Of a stretch of DNA of 64,000 bases, positions 36,714 to 45,783 are shown piece after piece. The first letter of the stretch is position 1; the number at the start of each line of letters is the position of its first letter. The stretch covers positions 53,282 through 117,281 of the forward strand of contig NZ_CYZX01000011.1 in the NCBI RefSeq assembly GCF_001405015.1. The letters are read 5' to 3'. The position numbers were made by a program, and so were the translations under genes. The stretch comes from Clostridium disporicum. GTDB lineage: Bacteria > Bacillota > Clostridia > Clostridiales > Clostridiaceae. A model generated the notes under the pieces. It did no database searches, had not been told where the DNA came from, and saw only the letters and a program-made list of their open reading frames with translations.

Positions 36714-38252
36714 CTATCTAACCTCTTTTCTTATAAACTTCTTAAGCAGCATATCTAATATTTCTTTTAACTCTTTAACCCTTAGTACAATACATCCTGT
36801 AAAGAAGACTATACTACCAATAGCACCATCTATAATTAAGACCATAAAAGGATTACTAATACCTAAGAAATCATTAACTATCTTCACTATAAATATCATA
36901 ATAAATGCAGATATAGTAATCTTAGATAAGCTTTTTAACATATCTCTTAAATCAATGTTTCCTATAACCTTCTTAGTGGAATAGAATAGTAAAATTGCAG
37001 TTACAGCTGACGCAATAGAAGATGCTATAGCTACTCCTAAAAGTCCAATTTTTCTCGATAATGTTATACTTAAAACTATATTAACTACAACTCCTATAAC
37101 ACCATTTATAGTCGTTATCTTCGTTTTTTGCATTGAAAATAGTGATGAATTTAATATATCACGTACTCCTAAAAATGGGATTTGCATTGAATAACCTAAA
37201 AGAGCTATAGATGTTAATGTAATCGCACTAGCTCCAAACTGATTTCTTCCATAAAAAGCTGTAACTATTTCTTTATTTAACAGTATTATTGCAAAAGCAA
37301 TTGGAATTAATAATAGAGATATTATAACTATTGATTTGCATAAATATGTTAAAAATCCTTCATTATCACCTTCGTTTAATTTATTGCTCATAACAGGATA
37401 TAATACAGATACGATCGACGTTGTAATGGCCGTATTAATAAATACTATAATCTTTTGAGCATAATCTAAAGCTGACATAGACCCTACATCTAAAGTTGAA
37501 GATATATTTAAATCAACTATCATATTTAACGAATTAGCTCCAGCTCCAATAATTACTGGCACAACTAATATCAGTACTCTTTTTATCCTCTCATCTTTTA
37601 AATTTATATGAGGAATAATTCTATAGCCTTCCTTGTAAAGGGCTGGAATTTGAACTACTACACGTAAGGCATTTCCTATTACATTAGCTACAGTTAACCC
37701 TAATATACTTATATCCTTAAATAAAACTAAATAAATTATCATAGGTAAATTTAAAAATAATCCTAAAATCGAAGGTAAAATAAACTTTTCACAAACCTGA
37801 AGCATAGAAAGAAAACAAACATTTATCGATAAAAATAATAAATTGATTAAGCTAATCTTCGTTAATGTAATCGCTAAATCCATTCTTTCTTGATCAAAAC
37901 CTGTTGCTACAATCTTAACTAAATCTTTTGTAAATATAAGTCCAAATACTAAAAGCAATACCGAAATAGCTGAGAGAATGCTTATTATATTATTAGAGAA
38001 TTTAAACATTTCCTCCTTACCTTTTTCGTATTTAACTTTACTTATCATCGGTATAAATACAGTTGATATTGCTAGCCCTATAATAGTAAATAGATTATCA
38101 GGAATAGAAACAGCCGCTTTATATGCATCAGTATACACTCCAGCTCCAAAATTAGATGCAACCAAGATATCTCTAACCATCCCTAAAACTCTACTAAGTA
38201 AAGTAACAATCATAACAACAAAGGTTGCTTTAAAAATTTTATTTCCCTTCAT
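36714..38252 (-). CDS. murJ: MurJ/MviN-family lipid-linked oligosaccharide flippase
   Basis: 512 residues with about 14 membrane helices. The N-terminal FKATFVVMIVTLLSRVLGMV and RDILVASNFGAGVYTDAY match the MurJ family of the MOP superfamily. MurJ moves lipid II across the membrane; copies placed in glycan operons may instead flip another undecaprenyl-linked sugar. Given the flanking TagA and glycosyltransferases, a dedicated glycan flippase is a fair alternative. Overlaps tagA by 14 bases. Confidence 0.9.
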   Translation of the reverse strand: MKGNKIFKATFVVMIVTLLSRVLGMVRDILVASNFGAGVYTDAYKAAVSIPDNLFTIIGLAISTVFIPMISKVKYEKGKEEMFKFSNNIISILSAISVLLLVFGLIFTKDLVKIVATGFDQERMDLAITLTKISLINLLFLSINVCFLSMLQVCEKFILPSILGLFLNLPMIIYLVLFKDISILGLTVANVIGNALRVVVQIPALYKEGYRIIPHINLKDERIKRVLILVVPVIIGAGANSLNMIVDLNISSTLDVGSMSALDYAQKIIVFINTAITTSIVSVLYPVMSNKLNEGDNEGFLTYLCKSIVIISLLLIPIAFAIILLNKEIVTAFYGRNQFGASAITLTSIALLGYSMQIPFLGVRDILNSSLFSMQKTKITTINGVIGVVVNIVLSITLSRKIGLLGVAIASSIASAVTAILLFYSTKKVIGNIDLRDMLKSLSKITISAFIMIFIVKIVNDFLGISNPFMVLIIDGAIGSIVFFTGCIVLRVKELKEILDMLLKKFIRKEVR

Positions 38253-38985
38253 AACTTGTTCCTCTATCTTTCACAACAAGCCATAAGAACTTAGGAATAC
38301 TTCCAAGCCTTTTAATTCTAAAAGGCTCTTTTATAACTCTATATGCCCATTCCATCCCTATATTAATCATCCACCTCGGTGCCCTTTTTACTTTGTCACC
38401 TATTACATCAAAACTTCCACCTACACCCATAAAAATCTTCACTGGAAGCTCATCCATATACTTAACTATAAAATTCTCTTGTCTTGGACATCCCATAGCA
38501 ACAAATAATGCTAATGGCTTTTTATCTTTTATATCATTTATAATTTCATCTGCATTTTCAATATCAAAAAATCCATTTCTAGCACCAACTATTTTTACCT
38601 GTGGGTACTCTTCTAAAAGTTTATCTTTACAAGCATCTAAGCTATCCTGTGAAGCTCCTAAAAGATAAATTCCTTCACCATTCTCATTACATCTTTTAAT
38701 TATTTCTTTCATTAATTCTATTCCAGCAATTTTTTCTTTTACTGGTGTTTTCAAAATCCGTCCTGAAATTTGTGTTCCTACCCCATCTGGAATAATAAGT
38801 ACTTTATTTGACTTAAAATTTTCTAATAACTTTTCATTTCTAAGTCCTGTGTATAGCACCTCTGGATTACCAGATATAACATGAACTTTCTCATAGGAAA
38901 AGACCTTATCTAAACATTCTTTTTTAGTTCCAGAAAAAATTTTATACCCTAAAATCTCTATATATCCCTCTCTATTTTCTATCAT
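38239..38985 (-). CDS. WecG/TagA/CpsF family (GT26) glycosyltransferase
   Basis: 248 residues. Family motifs GNPEVLY (about 40), PDGVGTQISGRILKTPVKEKIAGIEL, YLLGASQDSLD, ARNGFF and MGCPRQENFI, GVGGSFDVIGDKVKRAP are all present. TagA adds N-acetylmannosamine to lipid-linked GlcNAc, an early step of wall polymer synthesis; the C-terminal amphipathic helix (WMINIGMEWAYRVIKEPFR) mediates membrane contact. Next to a MOP flippase and two glycosyltransferases, which suggests a lipid-linked wall glycan or teichoic-type polymer. Confidence 0.92.
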   Translation of the reverse strand: MIENREGYIEILGYKIFSGTKKECLDKVFSYEKVHVISGNPEVLYTGLRNEKLLENFKSNKVLIIPDGVGTQISGRILKTPVKEKIAGIELMKEIIKRCNENGEGIYLLGASQDSLDACKDKLLEEYPQVKIVGARNGFFDIENADEIINDIKDKKPLALFVAMGCPRQENFIVKYMDELPVKIFMGVGGSFDVIGDKVKRAPRWMINIGMEWAYRVIKEPFRIKRLGSIPKFLWLVVKDRGTSYEGK

Positions 38986-39003
38986 ATAACATTCCTCTTT
39001 AAA

Positions 39004-40095
39004 TTACTTATTTTTTATAATGTTCTCTATTTGTTTAACTATTTCATCTTCAGGATTAAGCTTCTTAGCAATTTCTAAATGAAGATTAGCATTTTCCATA
39101 TCTCCTATATTTAAGTAACACATTATTATATTTGTACAAATTTCTACATCCCTTGATGCTTCAAAAGCTTTTTTAAATAATCCAATAGCCTTTTCATAAT
39201 CTCCAATACAAGCATAGTTAAGACCAAGTTCTACTACCACCTCTAAAATACCACTTTCTCTTCTTATGCTCTCTTCTAAGTAATAAATCGCTTTGTCATA
39301 ATTTTCTAGCTTTCTGAATCCTATTCCTAAATAGTAGTAAATCAATGGATTCTCATCAAACTCATTGCATAAGCTAAGTAAAATCTCTATAGATTTAGTT
39401 GGATTATTTTCTAGTAAAGCTATAGCTTTTTCATAATCAGCAATATTATTAATATCTTGATTTAAAATCTTTATTTCTTCAGTCTCTTTTCCACCTTTAT
39501 TAAAATACTCATTTAATGCTACTCTCGCTGCTTCAAATTCACCTTTTTCCTTTAATATCATAGCTTTATATAAGTAACCTTCTGTTATCTTTAAAAGCCT
39601 TTCTTCTGCATACTCTATATCCCCCATAAGTATTTCACTAAATGAGCTATCCTTTTCTCTTATTGCTTCTCCTACTAATAAAAGCTTTTTATAAACATCT
39701 AAATCCTTTGAATATCTATAATAACCTTTTAGTAAAAGATATCCCTCTAAAAGCTCATCCTTTTCTATAGCTTTGCTTATTAAAGATTTTATACAAGTTT
39801 CTGTATCTTTTATGTAATCTAAAATTAGTTCATAGTCATCATTAAATCTTAAGTTTTCATCACAGCCTATAGCAGTAAACATACCTTCAATAAAACAATA
39901 TATAGGAATATTCTTTAATTTTATTTCATTTTGTATATTTGAACTTATATATTTTGAATCTATTGGCATATATAATTCATTATTTTTCAATGTAACATAT
40001 TCAGGGATACCTATATTTTCTTTAAATCCTTTAATATTTATCTCTAAAAATAAAAGTTTACCTAATTTTTCTTTAATCATTGCATTATAATCCAT
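39004..40095 (-). CDS. Tetratricopeptide-repeat protein
   Basis: 363 residues, no signal or membrane segment. The C-terminal half has TPR units such as PLIYYYLGIGFRKLENYDKA, VVELGLNYACIGDYEKAIGLF and CTNIIMCYLNIGDMENANLH. The N-terminal 100 residues contain a predicted beta-rich segment with no family match known to me. First gene of the glycan operon, so it may scaffold the transferases or regulate them. Function unknown. Confidence 0.75.
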   Translation of the reverse strand: MDYNAMIKEKLGKLLFLEINIKGFKENIGIPEYVTLKNNELYMPIDSKYISSNIQNEIKLKNIPIYCFIEGMFTAIGCDENLRFNDDYELILDYIKDTETCIKSLISKAIEKDELLEGYLLLKGYYRYSKDLDVYKKLLLVGEAIREKDSSFSEILMGDIEYAEERLLKITEGYLYKAMILKEKGEFEAARVALNEYFNKGGKETEEIKILNQDINNIADYEKAIALLENNPTKSIEILLSLCNEFDENPLIYYYLGIGFRKLENYDKAIYYLEESIRRESGILEVVVELGLNYACIGDYEKAIGLFKKAFEASRDVEICTNIIMCYLNIGDMENANLHLEIAKKLNPEDEIVKQIENIIKNK

Positions 40096-40130
40096 ATATT
40101 ACACTCCTCTAGTAGATTATTTCTTTTATC

Positions 40131-40159
40131 ATAATACATTATTCCTATAAAACTTTCAA
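40131..40159 (-). promoter_or_regulatory. Sigma-A promoter of the glycan operon
   Basis: TTGAAA and TATTAT separated by 17 bases, about 35 bases before the TPR gene start, and downstream of the pgcA terminator. Confidence 0.65.
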
Positions 40160-40248
40160 ATAAAACCATAAAGTGAATCTTTTGTTCTTTTATTTATTAA
40201 CCTCTCTTAATTATCCCCAATATAGTTAACAGTCTTATTTCTTAAATT

Positions 40249-40284
40249 AAATAAAAGCTACCGGTTTCCCAGTAGCTTTTATTT
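40249..40284 (-). terminator. Terminator of pgcA
   Basis: A 16-bp stem AAATAAAAGCTACTGG/CCGGTAGCTTTTATTT (one G-T pair) with loop GAAA on the minus strand, about 50 bases behind the pgcA stop. Confidence 0.88.
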
Positions 40285-40334
40285 TTAACTTCTAATTATT
40301 TTTAAATAACTAATATAAAAATTCAGTTTTCAAC

Positions 40335-42062
40335 TTAAACTAACTTTTCATTAACTATAGTCATAACACTTTCTTTAAATCTAGTTAATTTTTCAGCAGA
40401 ATCTTCTAATCCATTACCTTTAATAGCTAGATATATTTTCATTTTTGGTTCTGTACCTGAAGGTCTTACAACAAACCATGAACCATTCTCTAGTATAAAC
40501 TTAAGAACATTAGATTTTGGTAAGTTGATTACTTTTTCTGTATTATTAACTAAATCATCTTCTTTGCTTAATCTATAGTCTAGTTTAGTGTTTACCTTAA
40601 CTCCGTCAACCTCAGTTAATGTTGAGTTTCTTAAAGAATCTATGCATGCAGCAATCTTTTCTTGACCTTCTTTACCTTTAAGTTCTATAGAAATTAAATC
40701 TTCTTTAAAGAATCCAAATTCTTTATATAAATCTATTAGGGCATCATAAAGACTCATTCCCTTTTCTTTATAATAAAGAGTCATTTCTGCAATTAACATA
40801 GAAGCTATTACTGCATCTTTATCTCTTACAAATTCACCTGCTAAATATCCATAGCTTTCTTCAAATCCAAAAATATATTTTTTATCTCCTGATTCTTGGA
40901 ATTCTCTTATCTTTTCACCAATATACTTAAATCCTGTAAGTACATCCATCACTTCAATATCATAAGCTTTAGCTATTTCTTTTACTCCTTCAGAAGTAAC
41001 TATTGTCTTTATAATAACTCCATTTTCAGGAAGTCTATTTTCTTCTTTTAATGCTGATAATATATAGTTACTTAATAATAATCCTGTTTGGTTCCCAGTT
41101 AATACTTGGTATTCACCTTTACTATCTTTAACAACTACACCTATTCTATCACAATCTGGGTCAGTTCCAAAGATTATATCTGGATTAGATTCTTTTGCCA
41201 TATCTAAAGCTAATTTAAACACCTTTGGATCTTCTGGATTTGGATATGGTGCTGTTGGGAAGTTTCCATCTGGCATCTCTTGCTCTTTAACAATTTCAAC
41301 ATTTTCATATCCAAGCTCTTTTAAAACTCTTCTTACAGGCATATTTCCACTACCATGTATTGGAGTATATATAACTTTTAAATCTTTCGCTTTGCTAGCT
41401 ACTAAATCTTTTCTTATAGTTAATGATTTAACTTCTTCTATATAAGCCTTATCAACTTCTTCTCCTATATATACTAAAAGTCCACTATTAACTGCTTCCT
41501 CGTTAGTAATTATCTTGATTTGACTAAAATCTGAAACATTGTTTACTTCATTTATTATTATGTTAGCCTTCTCATCAGTTACTTGTCCACCAAATTCGTC
41601 ATAAACTTTATATCCATTATATATTTTTGGATTGTGAGAAGCAGTTATAACTATTCCACCCTTACACTCTAAATGTCTAACTGTATATGAAAGCATTGGT
41701 GTAGGTCTTAAACTTTCAAATAAATATACCTTTATATTATTAGCACAAAGTGTTAATGCTGCAGATTCAGCAAATTCCTTTGACATATTTCTTGAATCAT
41801 ATGCTATTGCTACAGATGGATTTTCAAATGAATTATTTAAATAATTTGCAAATCCTTGTGTTGCTTTAGACACTGTATGAACATTCATTCTATTAGTACC
41901 AGCTCCTATAATCCCTCTCAATCCACCAGTACCAAAATCTAAATCTTTATAAAATCTATCTTCAATTTCTTTTTCATTAGTAACACTTCTTAGTTCTTCC
42001 TTAATTTCTTCATTTATGTCTTTTGAGTTTAACCATAAATTATACTTTTCTTTGTATCCCAT
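40335..42062 (-). CDS. pgcA: Phosphoglucomutase/phosphomannomutase (alpha-D-phosphohexomutase, PgcA-like)
   Basis: 575 residues. The active-site Ser loop TASHNPKIYNGYKVYDEFGG (about 145), the metal loop GTDPDCDRIGVV, the sugar loop FGFEESYGYL and the phosphate-binding VRPSGTEPKMKIY are intact. Interconverts glucose 1- and 6-phosphate (or mannose) and so feeds UDP-glucose and surface glycans. Lies directly upstream of the glycan operon but has its own promoter and terminator. Confidence 0.95.
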   Translation of the reverse strand: MGYKEKYNLWLNSKDINEEIKEELRSVTNEKEIEDRFYKDLDFGTGGLRGIIGAGTNRMNVHTVSKATQGFANYLNNSFENPSVAIAYDSRNMSKEFAESAALTLCANNIKVYLFESLRPTPMLSYTVRHLECKGGIVITASHNPKIYNGYKVYDEFGGQVTDEKANIIINEVNNVSDFSQIKIITNEEAVNSGLLVYIGEEVDKAYIEEVKSLTIRKDLVASKAKDLKVIYTPIHGSGNMPVRRVLKELGYENVEIVKEQEMPDGNFPTAPYPNPEDPKVFKLALDMAKESNPDIIFGTDPDCDRIGVVVKDSKGEYQVLTGNQTGLLLSNYILSALKEENRLPENGVIIKTIVTSEGVKEIAKAYDIEVMDVLTGFKYIGEKIREFQESGDKKYIFGFEESYGYLAGEFVRDKDAVIASMLIAEMTLYYKEKGMSLYDALIDLYKEFGFFKEDLISIELKGKEGQEKIAACIDSLRNSTLTEVDGVKVNTKLDYRLSKEDDLVNNTEKVINLPKSNVLKFILENGSWFVVRPSGTEPKMKIYLAIKGNGLEDSAEKLTRFKESVMTIVNEKLV

Positions 42063-42091
42063 ACTTATACCTCCTAAATGTTATCTTGTAT

Positions 42092-42119
42092 ATTATATAA
42101 CATTTTTGGAAATTTTCAA
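42092..42119 (-). promoter_or_regulatory. Sigma-A promoter of pgcA
   Basis: TTGAAA and TATAAT with a 16-base spacer, 30 bases before the pgcA ATG. Confidence 0.7.
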
Positions 42120-42120
42120 A

Positions 42121-42165
42121 TAAAAAGTATGAGCTTTTTTAGCAATTATTGCTATAGCTCATACT
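42121..42165 (-). terminator. Terminator of the L25 gene
   Basis: Outer stem AGTATGAGCT/AGCTCATACT with an inner AGCAAT/ATTGCT stem and TTTTTATTT after it, 9 bases behind the stop on the minus strand. It overlaps the -35 of pgcA only marginally. Confidence 0.82.
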
Positions 42166-42173
42166 CCATAATT

Positions 42174-42761
42174 TTATTCTGCTTCTTCTACTGCATCCAT
42201 ATCATCTGAAACAGTTTTTCTTTCATAACTAACTGCTGCTACAACTGAATTTAAATCATCTAAAATTGATATTTCTGATGCAACTTCTAAATCTCCAAGC
42301 TTATATACAGAACCTACTGTTCCATCACCAACATTTAGATTTATAAATTTTGGTAAAGAATCTACATTGCATTCGATTTTTACGCTATCTTTTTCCTTTT
42401 GTAATACTGTTCCTCTGCGATTTATATATTCTTCTCCAACATAGTGTATTGGTACAGATGAAACAATTTTATCTTTACCTTTTAACTCTTCTAAATCTAA
42501 ATGAATAATTTTATTTGTTGCAGGGTCTCTTTGTATCTCTTTAATTAAAGCTTTATGATTTTCTCCATTTAAAAGTACATCAATTATTCCATGCTCACCA
42601 GTTGAAGATATTTCATGTATAAATTCTAAGTCTCCAACCTCAAACATTAAATTATTTATTGCTTTTCCATATAGCACTCCAGGAATATTCCCATTCTTTC
42701 TAGATTTTTTTGCACTATTTGGTATATTTTTATCTCTTATTTTCAATTCTAAACTTGACAA
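42174..42761 (-). CDS. rplY: 50S ribosomal protein L25/general stress protein Ctc
   Basis: 195 residues: N-terminal L25 domain (LKIRDKNIPNSAKKSRKNG, then IPGVLYG) that binds 5S rRNA, and the C-terminal TL5/CTC extension (VPIHYVGEEYINRRGTVLQ) ending in an acidic tail. The long form is common in Firmicutes, where ctc is often stress-induced. The TTG at 42761 follows AGGAGG at 7 bases and gives the normal family start; the frame extends to 42806 without a ribosome site. Confidence 0.92.
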   Translation of the reverse strand: MSSLELKIRDKNIPNSAKKSRKNGNIPGVLYGKAINNLMFEVGDLEFIHEISSTGEHGIIDVLLNGENHKALIKEIQRDPATNKIIHLDLEELKGKDKIVSSVPIHYVGEEYINRRGTVLQKEKDSVKIECNVDSLPKFINLNVGDGTVGSVYKLGDLEVASEISILDDLNSVVAAVSYERKTVSDDMDAVEEAE

Positions 42762-43134
42762 AATAATTCCTCCTATCAATAAAACTCTCTTGAATATTCT
42801 TAACAAAAAATCTATCTTTTATTCATTTCTTTTACGTTTATCCAAAAAAACAATATATTTCTATGAATAAATTCCTCTAATTACTGAACTTCATTCCATT
42901 CATTTAAAGTTTTATCTAATCAATCCATATAAACATTAATAAACTGAAAATTTTTTATAAAAAACTATTTATAAAATATAATGATATTTTTATTGAGTTT
43001 TTTCATCATTTTTTTCATGTAACAACTTGCAAATTTTGTACTATATTATAATTAAGATTCCAATTTTTGAAATATTTATTCTAGACAAAAATAATTTTTA
43101 TGATAGAATTAAGTCGTTAAATAATTTTTCAAAG
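42762..43134. other. AT-rich divergent region between L25 and glmS
   Basis: About 370 bases with no convincing ORF. It should hold the promoters of both genes. The best candidate for glmS is TAGACA-16-TAGAAT at 43082-43109; a TATAAT near 43047 has no well-spaced -35. No known riboswitch was recognised ahead of the ribozyme. Confidence 0.4.
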
Positions 43135-43142
43135 AAAGGAGG
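43135..43142 (+). other. Shine-Dalgarno-like AAAGGAGG upstream of the ribozyme
   Basis: A perfect ribosome-binding sequence stands 40 bases before the ribozyme cleavage site and is followed by ATTATAGAG with no ATG, GTG or TTG in range. It may be chance or the relic of a leader ORF. Confidence 0.3.
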
Positions 43143-43182
43143 ACAATATTATAGAGTTTAATTTTTATCACAAAAATAAAAA

Positions 43183-43660
43183 GCGCCAGAACTTAAGTGT
43201 GATAATCCTTACTAATAAATAAAATTAGTAAGATGAAAAATCGTAGATTTGGATTTTTTAAGCCGCTCAGCTTATGCCGAGTGATATAGGCTAACTGAAT
43301 CTAAGATTTTCATATAAAAATTTCAGCTAAAAATCAGGTAAGTTCATCTAACTAATTAAAGATTTGTTAGATTGAATAGGAAACTCCTACTGTGTAGGAG
43401 TAAGTTCGCCTAACCAAATCAGAGATTTATTTAGGTTGTGAGAAACTCCTATACAGTAGGAGTAAGTTCCACCAACTAAATCAAAGATTTAGGATCTCAC
43501 TTAAGTTGACGAGGATGGGGAGTATCGAATTCTTCGGCGGGTGCCCCACGGTATCGCACTACCGTTAACAGTTAGTAAATCTATGAAGTGATTTGTAGGA
43601 CAACACTAACTTGGTGTTAAAACCACCTATTGGTTTTGGATTTATAGGGATTTTATACCC
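43183..43660 (+). ncRNA. glmS ribozyme (self-cleaving riboswitch) with expanded P1 loop
   Basis: Core elements match the glmS ribozyme: AGCGCCAGAAC with the cleavage site between A43182 and G43183, then GTTGACGAGGATGGGG, TATCGA, TTCGGCGGGTGCCCC, ACGGT...ACCGT, and GAAGTGATTTGTAGGACAAC. Glucosamine-6-phosphate acts as cofactor for cleavage, which destabilises the glmS mRNA. P1 is formed by AACTTAAGTG (43190-43199) and CACTTAAGTT (43498-43507). Its loop of 298 bases is far longer than usual and is filled with about five degenerate 60-base repeats. The catalytic core appears complete. The 3' limit is approximate. Confidence 0.94.
43200..43497 (+). repeat. Degenerate ~60-bp tandem repeat array inside the ribozyme P1 loop
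   Basis: A core AAATC-NNN-GATTT or close variant occurs five times, centred at about 43244, 43304, 43360, 43422 and 43484. The last three units also share TAAGTTC at 43339, 43401 and 43463 (exact 62-base steps) and two carry a hairpin AACTCCTAC/GTAGGAG type. The same units occur at 56288-56526. Confidence 0.85.
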
Positions 43661-43721
43661 TTTTTGAAAACAATAGTTATAACTTAATTATTATAAGAGA
43701 ATAGGAAGGAAGATTAAATTT

Positions 43722-45548
43722 ATGTGCGGAATAGTTGGATATGTAGGAAAAAGACAGGCTTCTTCTGTCTTAGTAGAAGGTTTATCAAAATTAGAATATA
43801 GAGGATATGACTCTGCAGGTATTGCAGTAATTAACGATGGAGAAATAGAAGTTAGAAAGTTTAAAGGTCGTCTTCAAAATCTTGCAAATAGTTTAAATGA
43901 AAAGCCTATAAACGGTAATATTGGAATCGGTCATACAAGATGGGCTACACACGGAGAACCATCTGATGTTAATTCTCATCCACACTCTAATGCTAATGTA
44001 ACTTTAAGTGTTGTTCATAATGGAATAATAGAAAATTATATTAAATTAAGAGAGTGGCTAATTTCTAAAGGATATACTTTTTTCTCTGAAACAGATACAG
44101 AAGTAATACCAAATTTAATAGATTTTTATTATGATGGTGATTTATTTGATGCTGTTGTTAAAGCAACTTCAAAATTAGAAGGAAGCTTTGCCATAGGTGT
44201 TATAAATAAAAATGAACCTGATAAACTTATCGCAGTAAGAAAAGATAGTCCATTAATAGTTGGTTTAGGTGAAGATGAATTCTTTATAGCTTCAGATATT
44301 CCTGCTGTTTTAAATTACACTAGAAATGTCTATCTTTTAGAGGATAAGGAATTTGTTATTTTAACAAAAGATGGTGTAGAGCTTAAAACTGAGGAAGGCG
44401 AAAAGATAGATAAAGAAATTTATCATGTTACTTGGAATGTAGATGCAGCTGAAAAAGGTGGATATGAAGACTTTATGTTAAAAGAAATTCATGAACAACC
44501 AAGAGCTGTTAAAGATACTTTATTAGGTAAAATATCATTAAATAAAGAGATTACTCTTGATAATATAACCTTCACTAAAGAAGATCTTGAAAACTTTGAT
44601 AAAATATATATAGTAGCTTGTGGTACTGCTTACCATGCTGGTGTAGTTGGTAAAACAGTTATTGAAAAACTGGCAAAAATCCCTGTAGAAGTAGATATAG
44701 CTTCAGAATTTAGATATAGAGATCCTATGATTACAGATAAAACTTTAATAATTGTAGTTTCTCAATCTGGTGAAACTGCTGATACACTTGCAGTATTAAG
44801 AGATGGGAAAAAACAAGGTGCAAGAATATTAGCAATAACTAATGTTGTTGGTTCATCTGTTTCAAGAGAGGCTGATGATGTATTCTATACTTTAGCTGGA
44901 CCTGAAATCGCAGTTGCCTCAACAAAAGCATATGTAACTCAATTAGCAGCTTTCTATATTCTTGGATTATATTTTGCATCATTAAAAAACACTTTAAGTG
45001 ATGAAGAGATTGAAACTATTAAGTCTGAATTATTACAAATTCCTGATAAAATAGAAAAAGCTCTTACTATGAAAGATTCATTACAAAAATTTGCATCATC
45101 ACACTATAACCATAAAGATATGTATTTCTTAGGTAGAGGGTTAGATTATGCAGTTGCAATGGAAGGTTCATTAAAGTTAAAAGAGATATCTTACATTCAT
45201 TGTGATGCATATGCTGCTGGAGAATTAAAACATGGTCCTATAGCATTAATAGAAAAAGATACTGCTGTTATTACTCTTTTAACACAAGAATTCTTAAAAG
45301 ATAAGATGATTAGTAATGTTAGAGAAGTATCTACTAGAGGTGGTAATATATTTGCTGTCGTTAATGAAGGTGATACTATAGCTAAAGAAGTTTGTGATGA
45401 TTTAGTTTATATTCCAAAAACTATAGACTTATTAACACCGCTTGTAAGTGTAGTTCCACTTCAACTTATTGCATACTATATAGCTAAACAAAAAGGTTGC
45501 GATGTTGATAAACCAAGAAATTTAGCTAAGTCTGTAACAGTTGAGTAG
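43722..45548 (+). CDS. glmS: Glutamine--fructose-6-phosphate aminotransferase
   Basis: 608 residues, full length. Cys2 (after Met removal the N-terminal nucleophile in CGIVGYVG), the glutaminase domain (to about 235), and two SIS sugar isomerase domains (CGTAYHAG, SQSGETADTL, STKAYVTQ) ending DKPRNLAKSVTVE. It makes glucosamine 6-phosphate, the entry to peptidoglycan and amino-sugar glycans. Expression is expected to fall when the product triggers the upstream ribozyme. Ribosome site GGAAGGA. Confidence 0.98.
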   Translation: MCGIVGYVGKRQASSVLVEGLSKLEYRGYDSAGIAVINDGEIEVRKFKGRLQNLANSLNEKPINGNIGIGHTRWATHGEPSDVNSHPHSNANVTLSVVHNGIIENYIKLREWLISKGYTFFSETDTEVIPNLIDFYYDGDLFDAVVKATSKLEGSFAIGVINKNEPDKLIAVRKDSPLIVGLGEDEFFIASDIPAVLNYTRNVYLLEDKEFVILTKDGVELKTEEGEKIDKEIYHVTWNVDAAEKGGYEDFMLKEIHEQPRAVKDTLLGKISLNKEITLDNITFTKEDLENFDKIYIVACGTAYHAGVVGKTVIEKLAKIPVEVDIASEFRYRDPMITDKTLIIVVSQSGETADTLAVLRDGKKQGARILAITNVVGSSVSREADDVFYTLAGPEIAVASTKAYVTQLAAFYILGLYFASLKNTLSDEEIETIKSELLQIPDKIEKALTMKDSLQKFASSHYNHKDMYFLGRGLDYAVAMEGSLKLKEISYIHCDAYAAGELKHGPIALIEKDTAVITLLTQEFLKDKMISNVREVSTRGGNIFAVVNEGDTIAKEVCDDLVYIPKTIDLLTPLVSVVPLQLIAYYIAKQKGCDVDKPRNLAKSVTVE

Positions 45549-45570
45549 TTGTTTTGTTGGAGGTATTAAA

Positions 45571-45735
45571 ATGCACGAAGAGGTATTGAGACTTTTAAAC
45601 CAATATAAAGAAACCGAAGCATTAATGAACCAATATATTAATCTTCTAGATGAAAAAGATTATGCTCAAGGTAAAATAGATTTAATTAAAACAATAATTG
45701 CTGACTTAGAAAGTTTATTAACTTTATCTAAATAG
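45571..45735 (+). CDS. Small conserved-looking protein behind glmS
   Basis: 54 residues starting MHEEVLRLLNQYKETEALMN, helical, acidic, no membrane segment. ATG has GGAGG at 7 bases. It begins 22 bases after glmS and ends at a strong terminator, so it shares the glmS transcript and would be subject to the same ribozyme control. No family recognised. Confidence 0.65.
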   Translation: MHEEVLRLLNQYKETEALMNQYINLLDEKDYAQGKIDLIKTIIADLESLLTLSK

Positions 45736-45737
45736 AT

Positions 45738-45771
45738 AAAAATAGCTAGAGATAAAATCTCTAGCTATTTT
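45738..45771. terminator. Bidirectional terminator after the glmS operon
   Basis: A perfect 15-bp stem AAAATAGCTAGAGAT/ATCTCTAGCTATTTT with a 3-base loop, between convergent genes; T-rich on both sides. Confidence 0.9.
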
Positions 45772-45783
45772 CATATTTCTTTA

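Noticed and set aside
43200..43497. Repeat array considered as CRISPR
   Set aside because: Units are degenerate, about 60 bases, internally palindromic at two places and have no constant repeat/unique spacer pattern; no cas genes nearby.
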